From NCBI RefSeq assembly GCF_000017405.1, contig NC_009669.1, forward strand, positions 106,352-170,351: a stretch of 64,000 bases of DNA. The letters are read 5' to 3'. The notes beneath the pieces were generated by a model. It searched no databases. It was not told the DNA's origin and was given only the letters and a program-made list of their open reading frames with translations. The position numbers and the translations under genes were made by a program. Shown here in pieces: positions 1 to 8,171 of this stretch. Source of the DNA: Brucella anthropi ATCC 49188. Lineage in GTDB: Bacteria; Pseudomonadota; Alphaproteobacteria; Rhizobiales; Rhizobiaceae. How positions within the stretch are numbered: the first letter of the stretch is position 1; every line of letters begins with the position of its first letter.

Positions 1-1
1 C

Positions 2-1429
2 ATAACTCTCGTCGATCCCAAGCGGACCGGCGTGGATCTTCGAACGGTGCAGCTCTGGTTTCAGGAGAACGAGAAAGGAATTAGTGCTACCAACATCGGT
101 TTGCTGGCCAGAGTTTTGAGTTGCGGTGATATGGCGGCCACAAGCGAATGGGTTATAGAGCTCAGTGCTTCTCAATCCCGCTTAGTCGCCAAACGACGCG
201 AACTGAAGAAGGCCGATCGCGTTACACCGTCGCAGCCGACCGAAGACGCCGCCGAAATTGGACCCGCGTATGTAAAACCGCTAGACGTGGGCCATAAGCA
301 AGGCGAGCGGCGAACTCTTGCCAGGCGCACGGAGGAGTTATTCAGCGAAGGATCTCCGCTGAATCTGTCTGCTTCGGTTTTTGCTGGAATGTCGGCGCTC
401 GGATTCCTGTCGTTCATCATAGGCATTCACAACGTAAAATTCACTCGTACCGATGGCGTTATCAAGCAGGTTGGATTCCTTTGGGCGGCTAACTGGACGT
501 TTGTGTTCATGGTTTTCCTACCGCTCTTCCTCGCTTTCGTGTTCGAACTGGTGAATTCATGGAAGCACGAAAAACGGAGAACGCTCATCGATGGCGCACT
601 CGCGGACAGCGACCGAGGATGGCCGCGAATTATTGACGCGTCATTGGGTTCATTCTGGGCTGTTTTCCTAATTTGCTTGTTGTTTGCAGGTGTTTTTCAG
701 TGGATCGGTGTCTGTTTGATGCCTCTCCTCTACGGAGGAGGTAATTACGCAACGGATTGGGGCACTATCGCGATAGTTCGTCCTGAAATCGTAACGAGAC
801 CTGTTGCGATCATTTTTACAGCGCTCGCCTACTTGTATATGTGCCTATCCTTTTATCTCTTTTTCGCCGGTCTCATCCTGATTTATTCGGTCATCAATGA
901 CTTATCGAAAATCCGCGATGCTGCAAAATTGCAGACCAACTCCGGCTGGAGCAATCCAAGCGAGACTGGCTTTTGGGTCATGCTGTGGGTATTCCGCTGC
1001 ACGGTCTTAGGCTTGCTTATCGCTACCGTTATGAAGCTGCAGAGCTCTTATCTGGCCTCAAATGGCACGAGTATCGTTGCCTGGGTAATTAGCGATCTTT
1101 CATCGATCTTATACGAGCGTCCAGAGGCGCAAAGCCGCATTAGCTATAGAATGCCTACGCACTACAGCAGCCTGCTTATCGCCATATCGACCAGTTTTGT
1201 CTTTATATATGGAGTGATCCGCGCAGGGGCCGGAAATCATTTCAAAGTGTCATTGTGGAAAATGACCGCGGTTGTGGCGCTTCTATTCGCAAGCTATTTA
1301 TCTATCGACGCGTTTTCCGGCTTTACGGTGCTGATGTTTGCCGGGCTCTTAATCGCTATTTATGGCTTATTTGATCCGGCTTTTGGGCCCCGGCGTGCGA
1401 GTGAGGTAAGTAATCAAAGTGTTTCATAG
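2..1429 (+). CDS. rcgA: RcgA-like membrane protein with N-terminal HTH-like segment (5' end outside window)
   Basis: The reading frame is open to the left edge, so the gene is cut by the window. A GTG at 32 is the first start codon visible, but the sequence before it (coding for LVDPKRTG) reads smoothly into the conserved DLRTVQLWFQENEKG, so the true start lies upstream. The first 60 or so residues look like a small helix-turn-helix region. About eight hydrophobic segments follow, from roughly residue 115 to the end. This matches what I remember of the RcgA family of putative transporters from rhizobial plasmids, which is paired with RcgR. The next gene overlaps its stop by 11 bases, so the two are probably co-translated. 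The family assignment is from memory and the substrate is unknown. Confidence 0.6.
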   Translation: MTLVDPKRTGVDLRTVQLWFQENEKGISATNIGLLARVLSCGDMAATSEWVIELSASQSRLVAKRRELKKADRVTPSQPTEDAAEIGPAYVKPLDVGHKQGERRTLARRTEELFSEGSPLNLSASVFAGMSALGFLSFIIGIHNVKFTRTDGVIKQVGFLWAANWTFVFMVFLPLFLAFVFELVNSWKHEKRRTLIDGALADSDRGWPRIIDASLGSFWAVFLICLLFAGVFQWIGVCLMPLLYGGGNYATDWGTIAIVRPEIVTRPVAIIFTALAYLYMCLSFYLFFAGLILIYSVINDLSKIRDAAKLQTNSGWSNPSETGFWVMLWVFRCTVLGLLIATVMKLQSSYLASNGTSIVAWVISDLSSILYERPEAQSRISYRMPTHYSSLLIAISTSFVFIYGVIRAGAGNHFKVSLWKMTAVVALLFASYLSIDAFSGFTVLMFAGLLIAIYGLFDPAFGPRRASEVSNQSVS

Positions 1430-2444
1430 TTGGCTTGATCAATGGGATGAGAAACGGGCACGACGCGGAGAAGATGCTAAAAAAGCAACAGCCGTTACTC
1501 TGGACGCAGAACGTGCGTTTCCGGGCTCTGCAAATGTTACCAATCTCGAGGAATTCTGCCAGCTCGGGGTGCAGGCCGCAGCTACGCCATCGTTCTTCAG
1601 AGCGCCGCTCGGCAACGATAATGATTTCGAGCGGGCAGGCGATTTTCTCAAATTTCCATCTGACATTTTGACAGACGTTGAGGAAAATAACCTGGTCTGG
1701 TCGAAGATCACCGATAGCGGCTCGCGGGACAAGGCACTGGTGATATTTCATCATTGGAACGCACGATCCCGCAACCGACAAATAGCGGGTTACTTGTCCA
1801 AAAGGGGCATCACGGTCGTTGAGATTGCTATGCCCTATCACTTCGAACGCAGCCGTCCGGGGTCCCACTATGCTGATTATATGCTTAGCGCGAATCTCGG
1901 TCGAACGGTTCAGTCGCTACGGCAGGCCGTGTGGGATGGACAGAAGCTCATCCGCTGGCTCAAAAGCGAAGGGTATCAAGAAATCTCCGTACTCGGAATG
2001 AGCCTCGGTTCGTGGGTCGCAGGATTGGTAGCAGCCCATGACGCCAACGTTAAGAAAGCCTCGCTGTTTCTCACAGCCGGTAGTCTTGCCGGTATGGTTT
2101 GGACCGGGCGCGCAACGCGAGCCATACGCGAGAGCTTTGAGCCTACAATAGACCTGTCTCATCTGCACAGGGCTTGGGCACCGCTCGATCTGGGAAATTA
2201 CGCCTACAGTCTCGCCCGACCGGCATTGGATATTCAGATTGTTTTGGCCAAAAGAGACAAGGTTGTACTGCAAGAATTGTCAATTGCTCTGTTGGAAAGT
2301 CTGAATAATGCTGGCGTAAATCCGAATGTTCTGCAATTAAACTGTGGTCACTATTCACTTGCCATTCCGCCGTACATTTTAGTCGCCGGAGTAAATCTAA
2401 AACGGTTTTTGTCGCAGTCTGGCAGTCTAGATCGTCGGACGTGA
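1419..2444 (+). CDS. rcgR: RcgR-like alpha/beta hydrolase (putative quorum lactone hydrolase family)
   Basis: This 341-residue protein has an alpha/beta-hydrolase core. A first strand and turn (VIFHHWNARS) lies near residue 108. The nucleophile elbow GMSLG (GxSxG) is near residue 193, a possible acid follows in the AKRDK segment, and a late histidine sits in CGHYS near residue 311. There is no signal peptide, so it should be cytoplasmic. The GTG start at 1419 overlaps the end of the rcgA-like gene and is preceded by GAGGTAAG, which serves as a ribosome binding site. Proteins of this type are annotated in rhizobia as RcgR, putative quorum lactone hydrolases beside RcgA. The hydrolase fold is well supported; lactone as substrate is only family inference. 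Confidence 0.6.
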   Translation: MFHSWLDQWDEKRARRGEDAKKATAVTLDAERAFPGSANVTNLEEFCQLGVQAAATPSFFRAPLGNDNDFERAGDFLKFPSDILTDVEENNLVWSKITDSGSRDKALVIFHHWNARSRNRQIAGYLSKRGITVVEIAMPYHFERSRPGSHYADYMLSANLGRTVQSLRQAVWDGQKLIRWLKSEGYQEISVLGMSLGSWVAGLVAAHDANVKKASLFLTAGSLAGMVWTGRATRAIRESFEPTIDLSHLHRAWAPLDLGNYAYSLARPALDIQIVLAKRDKVVLQELSIALLESLNNAGVNPNVLQLNCGHYSLAIPPYILVAGVNLKRFLSQSGSLDRRT

Positions 2445-2531
2445 CCTAGACTTTGATAATATTCATTATCAAGGGCAGGGGGCTTGTCCTATTCAAAGGG
2501 GATAACTTTCACCATTCTCGGAGGGGAATTA

Positions 2532-3770
2532 ATGGTCAAACTGCCTTTGAAGGCCCTGTTTTGCGCCAGCTGCGCTATTATCGCATCCGCTGGACAGGTC
2601 TACGCCGGTGGATTGGAACGTGGCGGTTATAATATCGATCTGCTGTTTAATCCGGATCGGTTCGCTACCGAAGCGACCACCATCTACGTCATGCCAAACC
2701 GAAAATTGAACAATGTCAAGGATAGCAGCCCATGGGATGGTCCTGTCGGTGGGGGACGAACCGACGGTGTTAAGGAATCTGAGGCTTATTGGGTTCCTCG
2801 TATCGGTCTCAAGGTCGGTATCACCGATTCCCTTGATTGCCTTCTCGACTATTCGCAGCCATGGGGCGCACATACAAATCCCGGTCGAAACTGGGCTGGC
2901 GCCAACGATAACACCGAAACAAAAATGAACAGCGATGGCTATTCCGGAACCTGTTCTTATAAATTCGACGTCAGCGAGAAGGCCCAGCTTCGGCTTATCG
3001 GCGGCGTGTTTTACCAAGCAATGGACGGTTTCAAGGAGCAACTGGTAGCCCCAATTCCTACTAATCCGTTTGGCTGGAACGGAATCGGTCGGTTAACCCT
3101 CGAAGCCGACGGATGGGGATGGCGCAGCGGCGTTGCATATGAAATCCCGGAATACTCATTAAGAGCCAGCCTCGTTTATAATTCCGAGGTCAAGCTTGAT
3201 GAGATCACCGGAACGCTCAATCTCAAGGGTCTTCCGCCAGGAGCTGGCGGCAATCCGCTCGCAGGCGGATCATGGGACGTGAACGGATCCGCCAAACTTC
3301 CACAGTCCGTTGAATTGAAAATGCAGTCGGGAATTGCGCCGGGGTGGCTCGCCTTTGGCTCGCTTAAATGGACCGATTGGAGCGTACTGCAGGATATACC
3401 GTTTTATTATAAGGGCGTGCGGGCAACGTCACTGGACTTGCTCTATCGCGACGGCTGGACGGTATCGGCAGGCATAGGCCATAAATTCAACGACGAGTGG
3501 AGCGGTGCGGTCCAGATCTCGTGGGATCGCGGCACGTCTACCACGATCGGCAACCAGACTGATACCTGGACGCTAGCAGGAGGAGCATCCTACACGCCAA
3601 ATGAACGCGTTGAACTCCGGGTCGGCGGATTGATAGGGGTGCTTACCGGCGGTGAAGTTTCTAATGAGATCGTCAACCCCGCCACAGGCCGACCGTATCT
3701 GGATGCATCGTACGATTTTGATGATGATATCGTTTCTGCATTGACCGTCTCATTGAAGGTAAAAATATAG
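2532..3770 (+). CDS. FadL/OmpP1-family outer-membrane transport protein
   Basis: I start this gene at the ATG at 2532, which follows GGAGGGGAATTA and opens a classic signal peptide (MVKLPLKALF, a hydrophobic core, cleavage after YA near residue 25). An upstream in-frame start at 2484 would put extra residues before the signal sequence. The mature part, about 385 residues, is rich in alternating aromatic beta strands, and it contains the NxxxPExxxxPxxG-like hatch region expected of FadL-type 14-strand barrels, for example FNPDRFATEATTIYVMP and KLPQSVELKMQSG. Such porins move hydrophobic compounds, mainly long-chain fatty acids, across the outer membrane. A strong terminator lies 10 bases after the stop, so the gene ends its transcription unit. 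The exact substrate cannot be read from sequence. Confidence 0.8.
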   Translation: MVKLPLKALFCASCAIIASAGQVYAGGLERGGYNIDLLFNPDRFATEATTIYVMPNRKLNNVKDSSPWDGPVGGGRTDGVKESEAYWVPRIGLKVGITDSLDCLLDYSQPWGAHTNPGRNWAGANDNTETKMNSDGYSGTCSYKFDVSEKAQLRLIGGVFYQAMDGFKEQLVAPIPTNPFGWNGIGRLTLEADGWGWRSGVAYEIPEYSLRASLVYNSEVKLDEITGTLNLKGLPPGAGGNPLAGGSWDVNGSAKLPQSVELKMQSGIAPGWLAFGSLKWTDWSVLQDIPFYYKGVRATSLDLLYRDGWTVSAGIGHKFNDEWSGAVQISWDRGTSTTIGNQTDTWTLAGGASYTPNERVELRVGGLIGVLTGGEVSNEIVNPATGRPYLDASYDFDDDIVSALTVSLKVKI

Positions 3771-3780
3771 GTGATAAAAT

Positions 3781-3806
3781 GCCCGCCACTGAGCGGGCTT
3801 TTTTGC
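3781..3806 (+). terminator. Rho-independent terminator after the FadL-type gene
   Basis: A six-base-pair GC stem (GCCCGC/GCGGGC) around the loop CACTGA is followed by TTTTTT. It lies directly after the stop at 3770. The convergent small gene ends at 3812, so the element may also act on minus-strand transcripts, although the A-run on that side is short. Confidence 0.85.
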
Positions 3807-3811
3807 AATTC

Positions 3812-4135
3812 TTAATCCAAGTTCTCGACGCTCTTCAACACCCTTTTCATCTCGTCCTTTGCCAGCGTCGTTCGACCGGAAATCAGAAAAGCGGCGATAT
3901 AGACCAGCTTATCGATCGCGTCAGCGACATTTCCCGGCCTGTAGTCTATGACCACGCTCCGCGCGTTCGTTTCGGCGGCCGCCAGCTCCAGAAGCCGTCT
4001 TGCATGCTCGGCATCGAAAAGATCAACCCTGTTCTCGCCAGCGCCCCGCTGATCCTTTCTCTTTCCAACAGCCTGCATGTGGGCATCCGTAGCCACCACG
4101 AGCCTGACAGGCATTTCCTCGCCACTTTTTACCAT
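3812..4135 (-). CDS. Small hypothetical protein behind a conserved leader
   Basis: This is a 107-residue, charged, probably cytoplasmic protein that I do not recognise. It starts MVKSGEEMPVRLVVATDA and ends ISGRTTLAKDEMKRVLKSVENLD, and the middle (AEHARRLLELAAAETNARSVVIDY) looks alpha/beta. I use the ATG at 4135 because GGAGAG sits just upstream. A longer frame runs to 4333, but that extension only translates the GC-rich leader also found before the ParB-like gene at 33 kb. That leader is conserved as DNA with a frame-shifting two-base indel, so it should not be coding. The gene stands alone between convergent neighbours. Function unknown; possibly a plasmid-derived accessory gene, given the shared leader. 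Confidence 0.55.
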   Translation of the reverse strand: MVKSGEEMPVRLVVATDAHMQAVGKRKDQRGAGENRVDLFDAEHARRLLELAAAETNARSVVIDYRPGNVADAIDKLVYIAAFLISGRTTLAKDEMKRVLKSVENLD

Positions 4136-4238
4136 TTCGCTCTCCATTTTCCCTTTTCCCGCGAAGCGGTCTTGCTCTTGCCCATGGGGCAGGAGCCCCG
4201 CTCCTGCTCCTGCGGCGTCGCAAGTCAGACCGGGAGAG
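4136..4238 (-). promoter_or_regulatory. Structured GC-rich leader, copy A
   Basis: Read on the minus strand, this segment matches 33040-33148 almost base for base, apart from a two-base difference (GGGCAAGAGCAAG against GGGCAAGCAAG) and one extra seven-base repeat in the other copy. The core holds a perfect eight-base-pair hairpin, GCAGGAGC-GGG-GCTCCTGC, followed by a purine-rich GGGAAAAGGGAAAATGG run that leads into the start codon. The two copies precede unrelated proteins, so conservation of the untranslated DNA points to a cis-acting RNA or a mobile promoter/leader module. No matching named RNA family is known to me. Confidence 0.6.
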
Positions 4239-4554
4239 AGGGGGCAAGCAGCGGCGAAGAGTGGGCAAAGCCCGCCCTGCCTGATGGTGCGCAACGCGGT
4301 TGCACCTGAAATGGTGCGACCGACTTGCTGCATCGAAAGGTCGAGGCGATGCTTGTGGGGAGAGAGGGCAGAGCCCTTTCTTCCTTTTATGATTGTGAAT
4401 GAAGCAGTCGAGACTCTTTCACAACTTGTTTTAGTTGATAGTATGTTTTTGGAAGGGTTAATTATTATAATAATAAGTATTCAAACCATAAATGCCAAGT
4501 CAACGCATGCTTCGAGATATATTATCGGAGATTAATTTGTAGAGTTGCCGACTG
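4239..4554. other. Intergenic region between leader A and the TetR gene
   Basis: No convincing gene. The half next to the leader is GC-rich and resembles the sequence upstream of the second leader copy (runs such as GGGCTCTGCCCTCTCTCCCC on the minus strand). The half near the TetR gene is strongly AT-rich (around 4430-4480) and probably holds the promoter for the minus-strand leader transcript. Confidence 0.4.
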
Positions 4555-5244
4555 TCAGCTTTCAATTCGAATACTGGTCAAATTTGGAATATCTCTATTT
4601 TGCAGGTACGAAAGCACCATGTCTACCGCTTGTTCGCGTTGGTTGACAATATGTTTCGAACTCTGAAAATCCTCGTCCAAGACAATCGAAAGCGTGTGCG
4701 TGTTCGAGAAATAGAAATACCCCAAAGCCGAAATCGAGACGTATAGATGTTTTAAATCGACGTTTTCTCTGAACAAACCCTGTTCTTGACCAATTTTAAT
4801 AACGTTGCTGAGCTTTTCAAGGAGCGGTGTATACAGAAGTTTGATGCTGAGGGCTTGCTTCAAGAACCGTGCATTCTGTACGTTCTCGTGAGTCATCATC
4901 CTTACGATCTGCGGATTATTGGCAAACGTATTAAAGGTCGATTCGACAAGTTTCCGCATGGAATTCACGGGATCATTCTCATCGAGGTCGATCTCGTGTT
5001 GGGACGCACGAAGCCGCTCATATGTATGTGACAGGCTGGCTATGTATAGCTCATCCTTGCTTGTGAAGTATTTGTAGATGAGACTTTTGTTCGTTTGAGA
5101 TTGCTCGGCAATCGCGTCAATGCGCGCGCCATCAAATCCCCGCTCGGTAAACTCGTCGATAGCGCACTCAATGATGTGCTGTTGCGTCCGGCGCGGATCG
5201 CGAATTCTCTTCTTTTTGGCTCCCACCTCGGTCTCGATACGCAT
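4555..5244 (-). CDS. TetR/AcrR-family transcriptional regulator
   Basis: About 229 residues. The N-terminal TetR DNA-binding domain is plain: RRTQQHIIECAIDEFTERGFDGARIDAIA, then NKSLIYKYFTSKDELY, which includes the recognition helix. The C-terminal helical domain (YERLRASQHEIDLDEND onwards) would bind a ligand and dimerise. I use the ATG at 5244 (MRIETEVGAKKKR). A TTG at 5298 in the same frame would add 18 residues but has no visible ribosome binding site. The gene is divergent from the NMT1-type ABC transporter genes starting at 5503, so it is likely to control them and itself. The ligand is unknown. Confidence 0.85.
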   Translation of the reverse strand: MRIETEVGAKKKRIRDPRRTQQHIIECAIDEFTERGFDGARIDAIAEQSQTNKSLIYKYFTSKDELYIASLSHTYERLRASQHEIDLDENDPVNSMRKLVESTFNTFANNPQIVRMMTHENVQNARFLKQALSIKLLYTPLLEKLSNVIKIGQEQGLFRENVDLKHLYVSISALGYFYFSNTHTLSIVLDEDFQSSKHIVNQREQAVDMVLSYLQNRDIPNLTSIRIES

Positions 5245-5423
5245 TCCCTGATCCAATACGTTGTGAATGCCCAGTGAACAGGGCTTCGAAACAAACAATT
5301 AATCCGAAACCAAGCCGCCACGCAAATCGCTAGATCTTGCGCGGGGTTGGTGCCGTTTCGCCAGTTAAGTTGCTGATCTCACTACATAACCGAACTAACT
5401 GCACGTCCTCCACAAAAATTCTG

Positions 5424-5484
5424 TTGACTCATTCCGACAAAGGGACTAGCTCTCTCGTTAATAAACTAAATAGTTCTATAACGA
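5424..5484 (+). promoter_or_regulatory. Probable promoter/operator of the NMT1-type ABC operon
   Basis: A TTGACT hexamer at 5424 is a reasonable -35 box, although the -10 region at normal spacing is weak. Closer to the gene, TCGTTA (5455-5460) and TAACGA (5479-5484) form an inverted repeat with an 18-base spacer, and TATAAC sits at 5477. An inverted repeat between a TetR gene and its divergent target is the usual place for a TetR operator. This is a candidate only. Confidence 0.3.
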
Positions 5485-5502
5485 ACAAAAAGGGGTGCGT
5501 CA

Positions 5503-6510
5503 ATGAAACTGGGTGGGAATCCGTTGAAGATATCGCGCAGGGCCTTTCTCGGAGGTTCCATCGGAATGGTCGCTGCGCCTGCTATCGGTCGTGCGCAAGG
5601 CCTTCAGCCGTTGTCGGCGCGCATGGACTTCGCCCCCTGGGGCGTTCAGGCGGCTATGCATCTCTGTCAGGTTAAGGGCTGGTTCAAGGACGTCGGCCTT
5701 GAGGTCTATGTACAAGACGGCCGAGGTTCGGGCAACACGCTGCAGCTTGTAAATGCAGGCCAGGTCGACGTCGGACAGGTACAGTTGGGCCTCGTTCCGC
5801 AAGCGCGCGTCAAGAGTGCGCTAGTAAAAGGGATTGCCGGATTTGGTCGCGCCACTGACCTGGCCGCGGTTGTCGACCGTGATTCCGACTACAAAACGGT
5901 CGCCGATTTCAAAGGCAAGAGCATCGTCTGTTTCGCTGCAAGCCCATGGGCGCCTTTCATTGATTTCTGGCTCGCGCAGGGCGGCTTGGATCGCTCCACC
6001 GTGGAACTGCTTCTGGTTGATCCGGCCGCACTCTGGAGCACCTACACGACACGCCGCGCGGATGCGATCCTCTCAACCGGACCGTCGATCATCCCTCCAG
6101 CGGAAGCCGTGCGACCGTCGAGAGGCATCCTGGCTAGCGATGCCGGCGTGAACTTTCCGAGCTATGGCCTGATTGCAAGCGACGCGACTATTTCAAAACG
6201 AGGTGATGCCCTCAAGGCTCTTGTGGCATCCCAGCAAAAGGCCTGGGCGTATCTACGCGATGGAAACGCGGCGGAAGGCGCGGAAGCCATGATTCAGCAG
6301 CGTCCGAATGCAAAACTGATCAAGGACGTGCTTGTCCGTCAGATCGAGATGACCATCGAGACTTTTAATACCGAAGCTACCAAAGGCAAGCCGATTGGCT
6401 GGCAGGCCGAGGAAGACTGGAAGGCCGCTCTCGGCACAATGGAAAAGGCAAGCGCAATCCCGTCGGGCCTCGCGCTCTCTGACATTTTCACCAACGAATT
6501 CATCGGGTGA
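5503..6510 (+). CDS. ABC transporter substrate-binding protein, NMT1/THI5/SsuA type
   Basis: A 335-residue periplasmic binding protein. The N-terminus SRRAFLGG with a following hydrophobic run is a Tat signal, suggesting export in folded form. The mature part begins around LSARMDFAPWGVQAAMHLCQVKGWFKDVGLEV, the usual opening of NMT1/THI5-like proteins for aromatic, sulfonate or pyrimidine-like compounds. The motif VNAGQVDVGQVQLG near residue 85 is the typical ligand-pocket loop. The ATG at 5503 follows AGGGGTG. It heads an operon with the ATPase (7 bases later) and permease genes. The substrate cannot be fixed from sequence. Confidence 0.85.
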   Translation: MKLGGNPLKISRRAFLGGSIGMVAAPAIGRAQGLQPLSARMDFAPWGVQAAMHLCQVKGWFKDVGLEVYVQDGRGSGNTLQLVNAGQVDVGQVQLGLVPQARVKSALVKGIAGFGRATDLAAVVDRDSDYKTVADFKGKSIVCFAASPWAPFIDFWLAQGGLDRSTVELLLVDPAALWSTYTTRRADAILSTGPSIIPPAEAVRPSRGILASDAGVNFPSYGLIASDATISKRGDALKALVASQQKAWAYLRDGNAAEGAEAMIQQRPNAKLIKDVLVRQIEMTIETFNTEATKGKPIGWQAEEDWKAALGTMEKASAIPSGLALSDIFTNEFIG

Positions 6511-6517
6511 CGCCACG

Positions 6518-7306
6518 ATGCTTGATCAGGTCAGAGACAACTACATCCAGGTTGCCGACGTCGACAAGCGCTATGGCGGCAAAGAGGGTTTGCTCGTTCT
6601 AGAGAACATAAACCTCGACATAAAGAAGGGTGAATTCGTCAGTATCCTCGGTCCCAGCGGCTGCGGCAAAAGCACCTTGCTCAAGTGCATCGCCGGGCTG
6701 GAACCAATTTCCGGAGGTGGCATATCCACTCGCGGGCAGGTCATCAATGGTCCGCCGGACGGTCTTGGAATGGTGTTTCAGCGGGACATGCTCCTCGATT
6801 GGCGCACCATCCTCGAAAACGTTCTTTTCACGGTCGAAATCAAAGGCAAGGTAACTGCTGAGACGAAGACGCGGGCCAGCGCGCAACTCGCTCGCTTCGG
6901 TCTCGGCGGATATGAAAACAAGCGGCCATGGGAGTTGTCAGGTGGTATGCGCCAGAGAGCATCAATCTGTAGAGCCCTCCTGACAGATCCCGACATTCTC
7001 CTGATGGATGAACCGTTCGGAGCGCTTGACGCCATGACACGTGACGACCTCAACGTGGAGGTGGCGCGCATCTGGCAGGAGACGCACAAGACGATCCTCT
7101 TCATCACGCACAGCATCAGCGAAGCAGTTTTCCTCTCGGATCGCGTGGTGATCCTTGATCGGCATCCCGGGCGGATCGTGGAAATCCTCGATATCGACCT
7201 CCCACGTCCACGCGAACTGTTAGTGCGGGAGACCCCGGAATTTGGCCGTTATAGCGGTCACATCCGCCAGGTGTTCACGAAGCTGGGGATTTTCAAGAAT
7301 GCGTGA
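6518..7306 (+). CDS. ABC transporter ATP-binding protein, SsuB/TauB type
   Basis: A 262-residue ATPase. Walker A is GPSGCGKST near residue 47, the signature is LSGGMRQRASICRALL, Walker B is ILLMDEPFGALD and the switch histidine lies in FITHS. I start it at the ATG at 6518, seven bases after the binding-protein stop; a longer frame from 6395 merely overlaps that gene. Its stop overlaps the permease start (ATGCGTGA), which indicates translational coupling. It powers import of the ligand bound by the 5503 product. QRDMLLDWRTILENV (Q-loop) is typical of the nitrate/sulfonate/taurine subgroup. Confidence 0.92.
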   Translation: MLDQVRDNYIQVADVDKRYGGKEGLLVLENINLDIKKGEFVSILGPSGCGKSTLLKCIAGLEPISGGGISTRGQVINGPPDGLGMVFQRDMLLDWRTILENVLFTVEIKGKVTAETKTRASAQLARFGLGGYENKRPWELSGGMRQRASICRALLTDPDILLMDEPFGALDAMTRDDLNVEVARIWQETHKTILFITHSISEAVFLSDRVVILDRHPGRIVEILDIDLPRPRELLVRETPEFGRYSGHIRQVFTKLGIFKNA

Positions 7307-8072
7307 CAAGACATCAATCGCCGCTCGCTTACTTCCAGGCTTCGTTATGCTGGTTTCCGCACTGGCTGTCTGGGAGTTGTCCGTAAGGTTCTTTGCGATT
7401 TCGCCGATCCTGCTCCCGTCCCCATCGGCGGTTTGGGCGGAGTTCTGGAGAATGCCATCATTCTTTCTGTACAATGCAGGGGTGACCTTGGCCGTAACCC
7501 TGATCGGTTTTCTTCTTGCGATGGTTTTCGGGGTTCTGTTGGCAATCGTCATCGTATCGTCGAAGACGCTTGAACGACCAGTATTTTCCTTCCTCGTGGC
7601 GCTGAACTCAGTACCTAAAGTCGCACTGGCGCCGCTTTTTGTGGTCTGGATGGGTATAGGGCCGGAACCGAAAATTGCCATTGCGGTCATGCTTGCGATC
7701 TTCGCCATCGTAATCGACACGGTTCTTGGCCTTCGATCCGTCGACCCCGACATGGTCAATCTGGCGCGCGTCGGCCGCGCCAGCAAGTGGCAAATTCTCA
7801 CGAAAATCCGGCTTCCCTGTGCTTTGCCGAGCATGTTCGCCGGGCTGAAGGTGGCGATCTCGCTAGCGCTGATCGGGGCGATCATCGGTGAGTTTGTCGG
7901 CGGCTCTTCAGGGCTCGGATTCGCAATTCTCTCGGCGCAAGGGCAATTCGATACGCCCGGCCTGTTCGTCAGTCTGGCGCTCCTCATCGCAATGGGATCG
8001 CTGTTGTTCAACATCATGGAAGGGATAGAGCGGCTGTCAATCCCTTGGCATACGTCAGTCCGCTCTCACTGA
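7299..8072 (+). CDS. ABC transporter permease, SsuC/TauC type
   Basis: A 257-residue integral membrane protein with six or so hydrophobic segments. The EAA-type loop that contacts the ATPase is visible as LARVGRASKWQILTKIRLPCALPSMFAGLKVAISLALIGA near residue 170. The ATG at 7299 overlaps the stop of the ATPase gene by eight bases; an earlier in-frame start would lie deep inside the ATPase gene. It completes a three-gene importer with 5503 and 6518. The following gene is 99 bases away with its own strong ribosome binding site. Confidence 0.9.
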   Translation: MRDKTSIAARLLPGFVMLVSALAVWELSVRFFAISPILLPSPSAVWAEFWRMPSFFLYNAGVTLAVTLIGFLLAMVFGVLLAIVIVSSKTLERPVFSFLVALNSVPKVALAPLFVVWMGIGPEPKIAIAVMLAIFAIVIDTVLGLRSVDPDMVNLARVGRASKWQILTKIRLPCALPSMFAGLKVAISLALIGAIIGEFVGGSSGLGFAILSAQGQFDTPGLFVSLALLIAMGSLLFNIMEGIERLSIPWHTSVRSH

Positions 8073-8171
8073 CCAAGAAAATTCACCCATAAACCACCCA
8101 ACGGACGGGGTTTACCCCGGCTGCGGGAGAACTTGACCCGATAAACGGCGCGGATGCGCAGGAGGCAAACG

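Noticed and set aside
3812..4333. Long 173-residue frame including the leader region as protein
   Set aside because: The extra N-terminal part translates the GC-rich leader shared with 33 kb, which has a frame-breaking indel between copies, so it is unlikely to be coding.
5476..5485. CTATAACGAA present before the NMT1-type operon and again at 19650
   Set aside because: A ten-base match in two AT-rich promoter regions is weak evidence for a shared regulator. It may only reflect -10 boxes.
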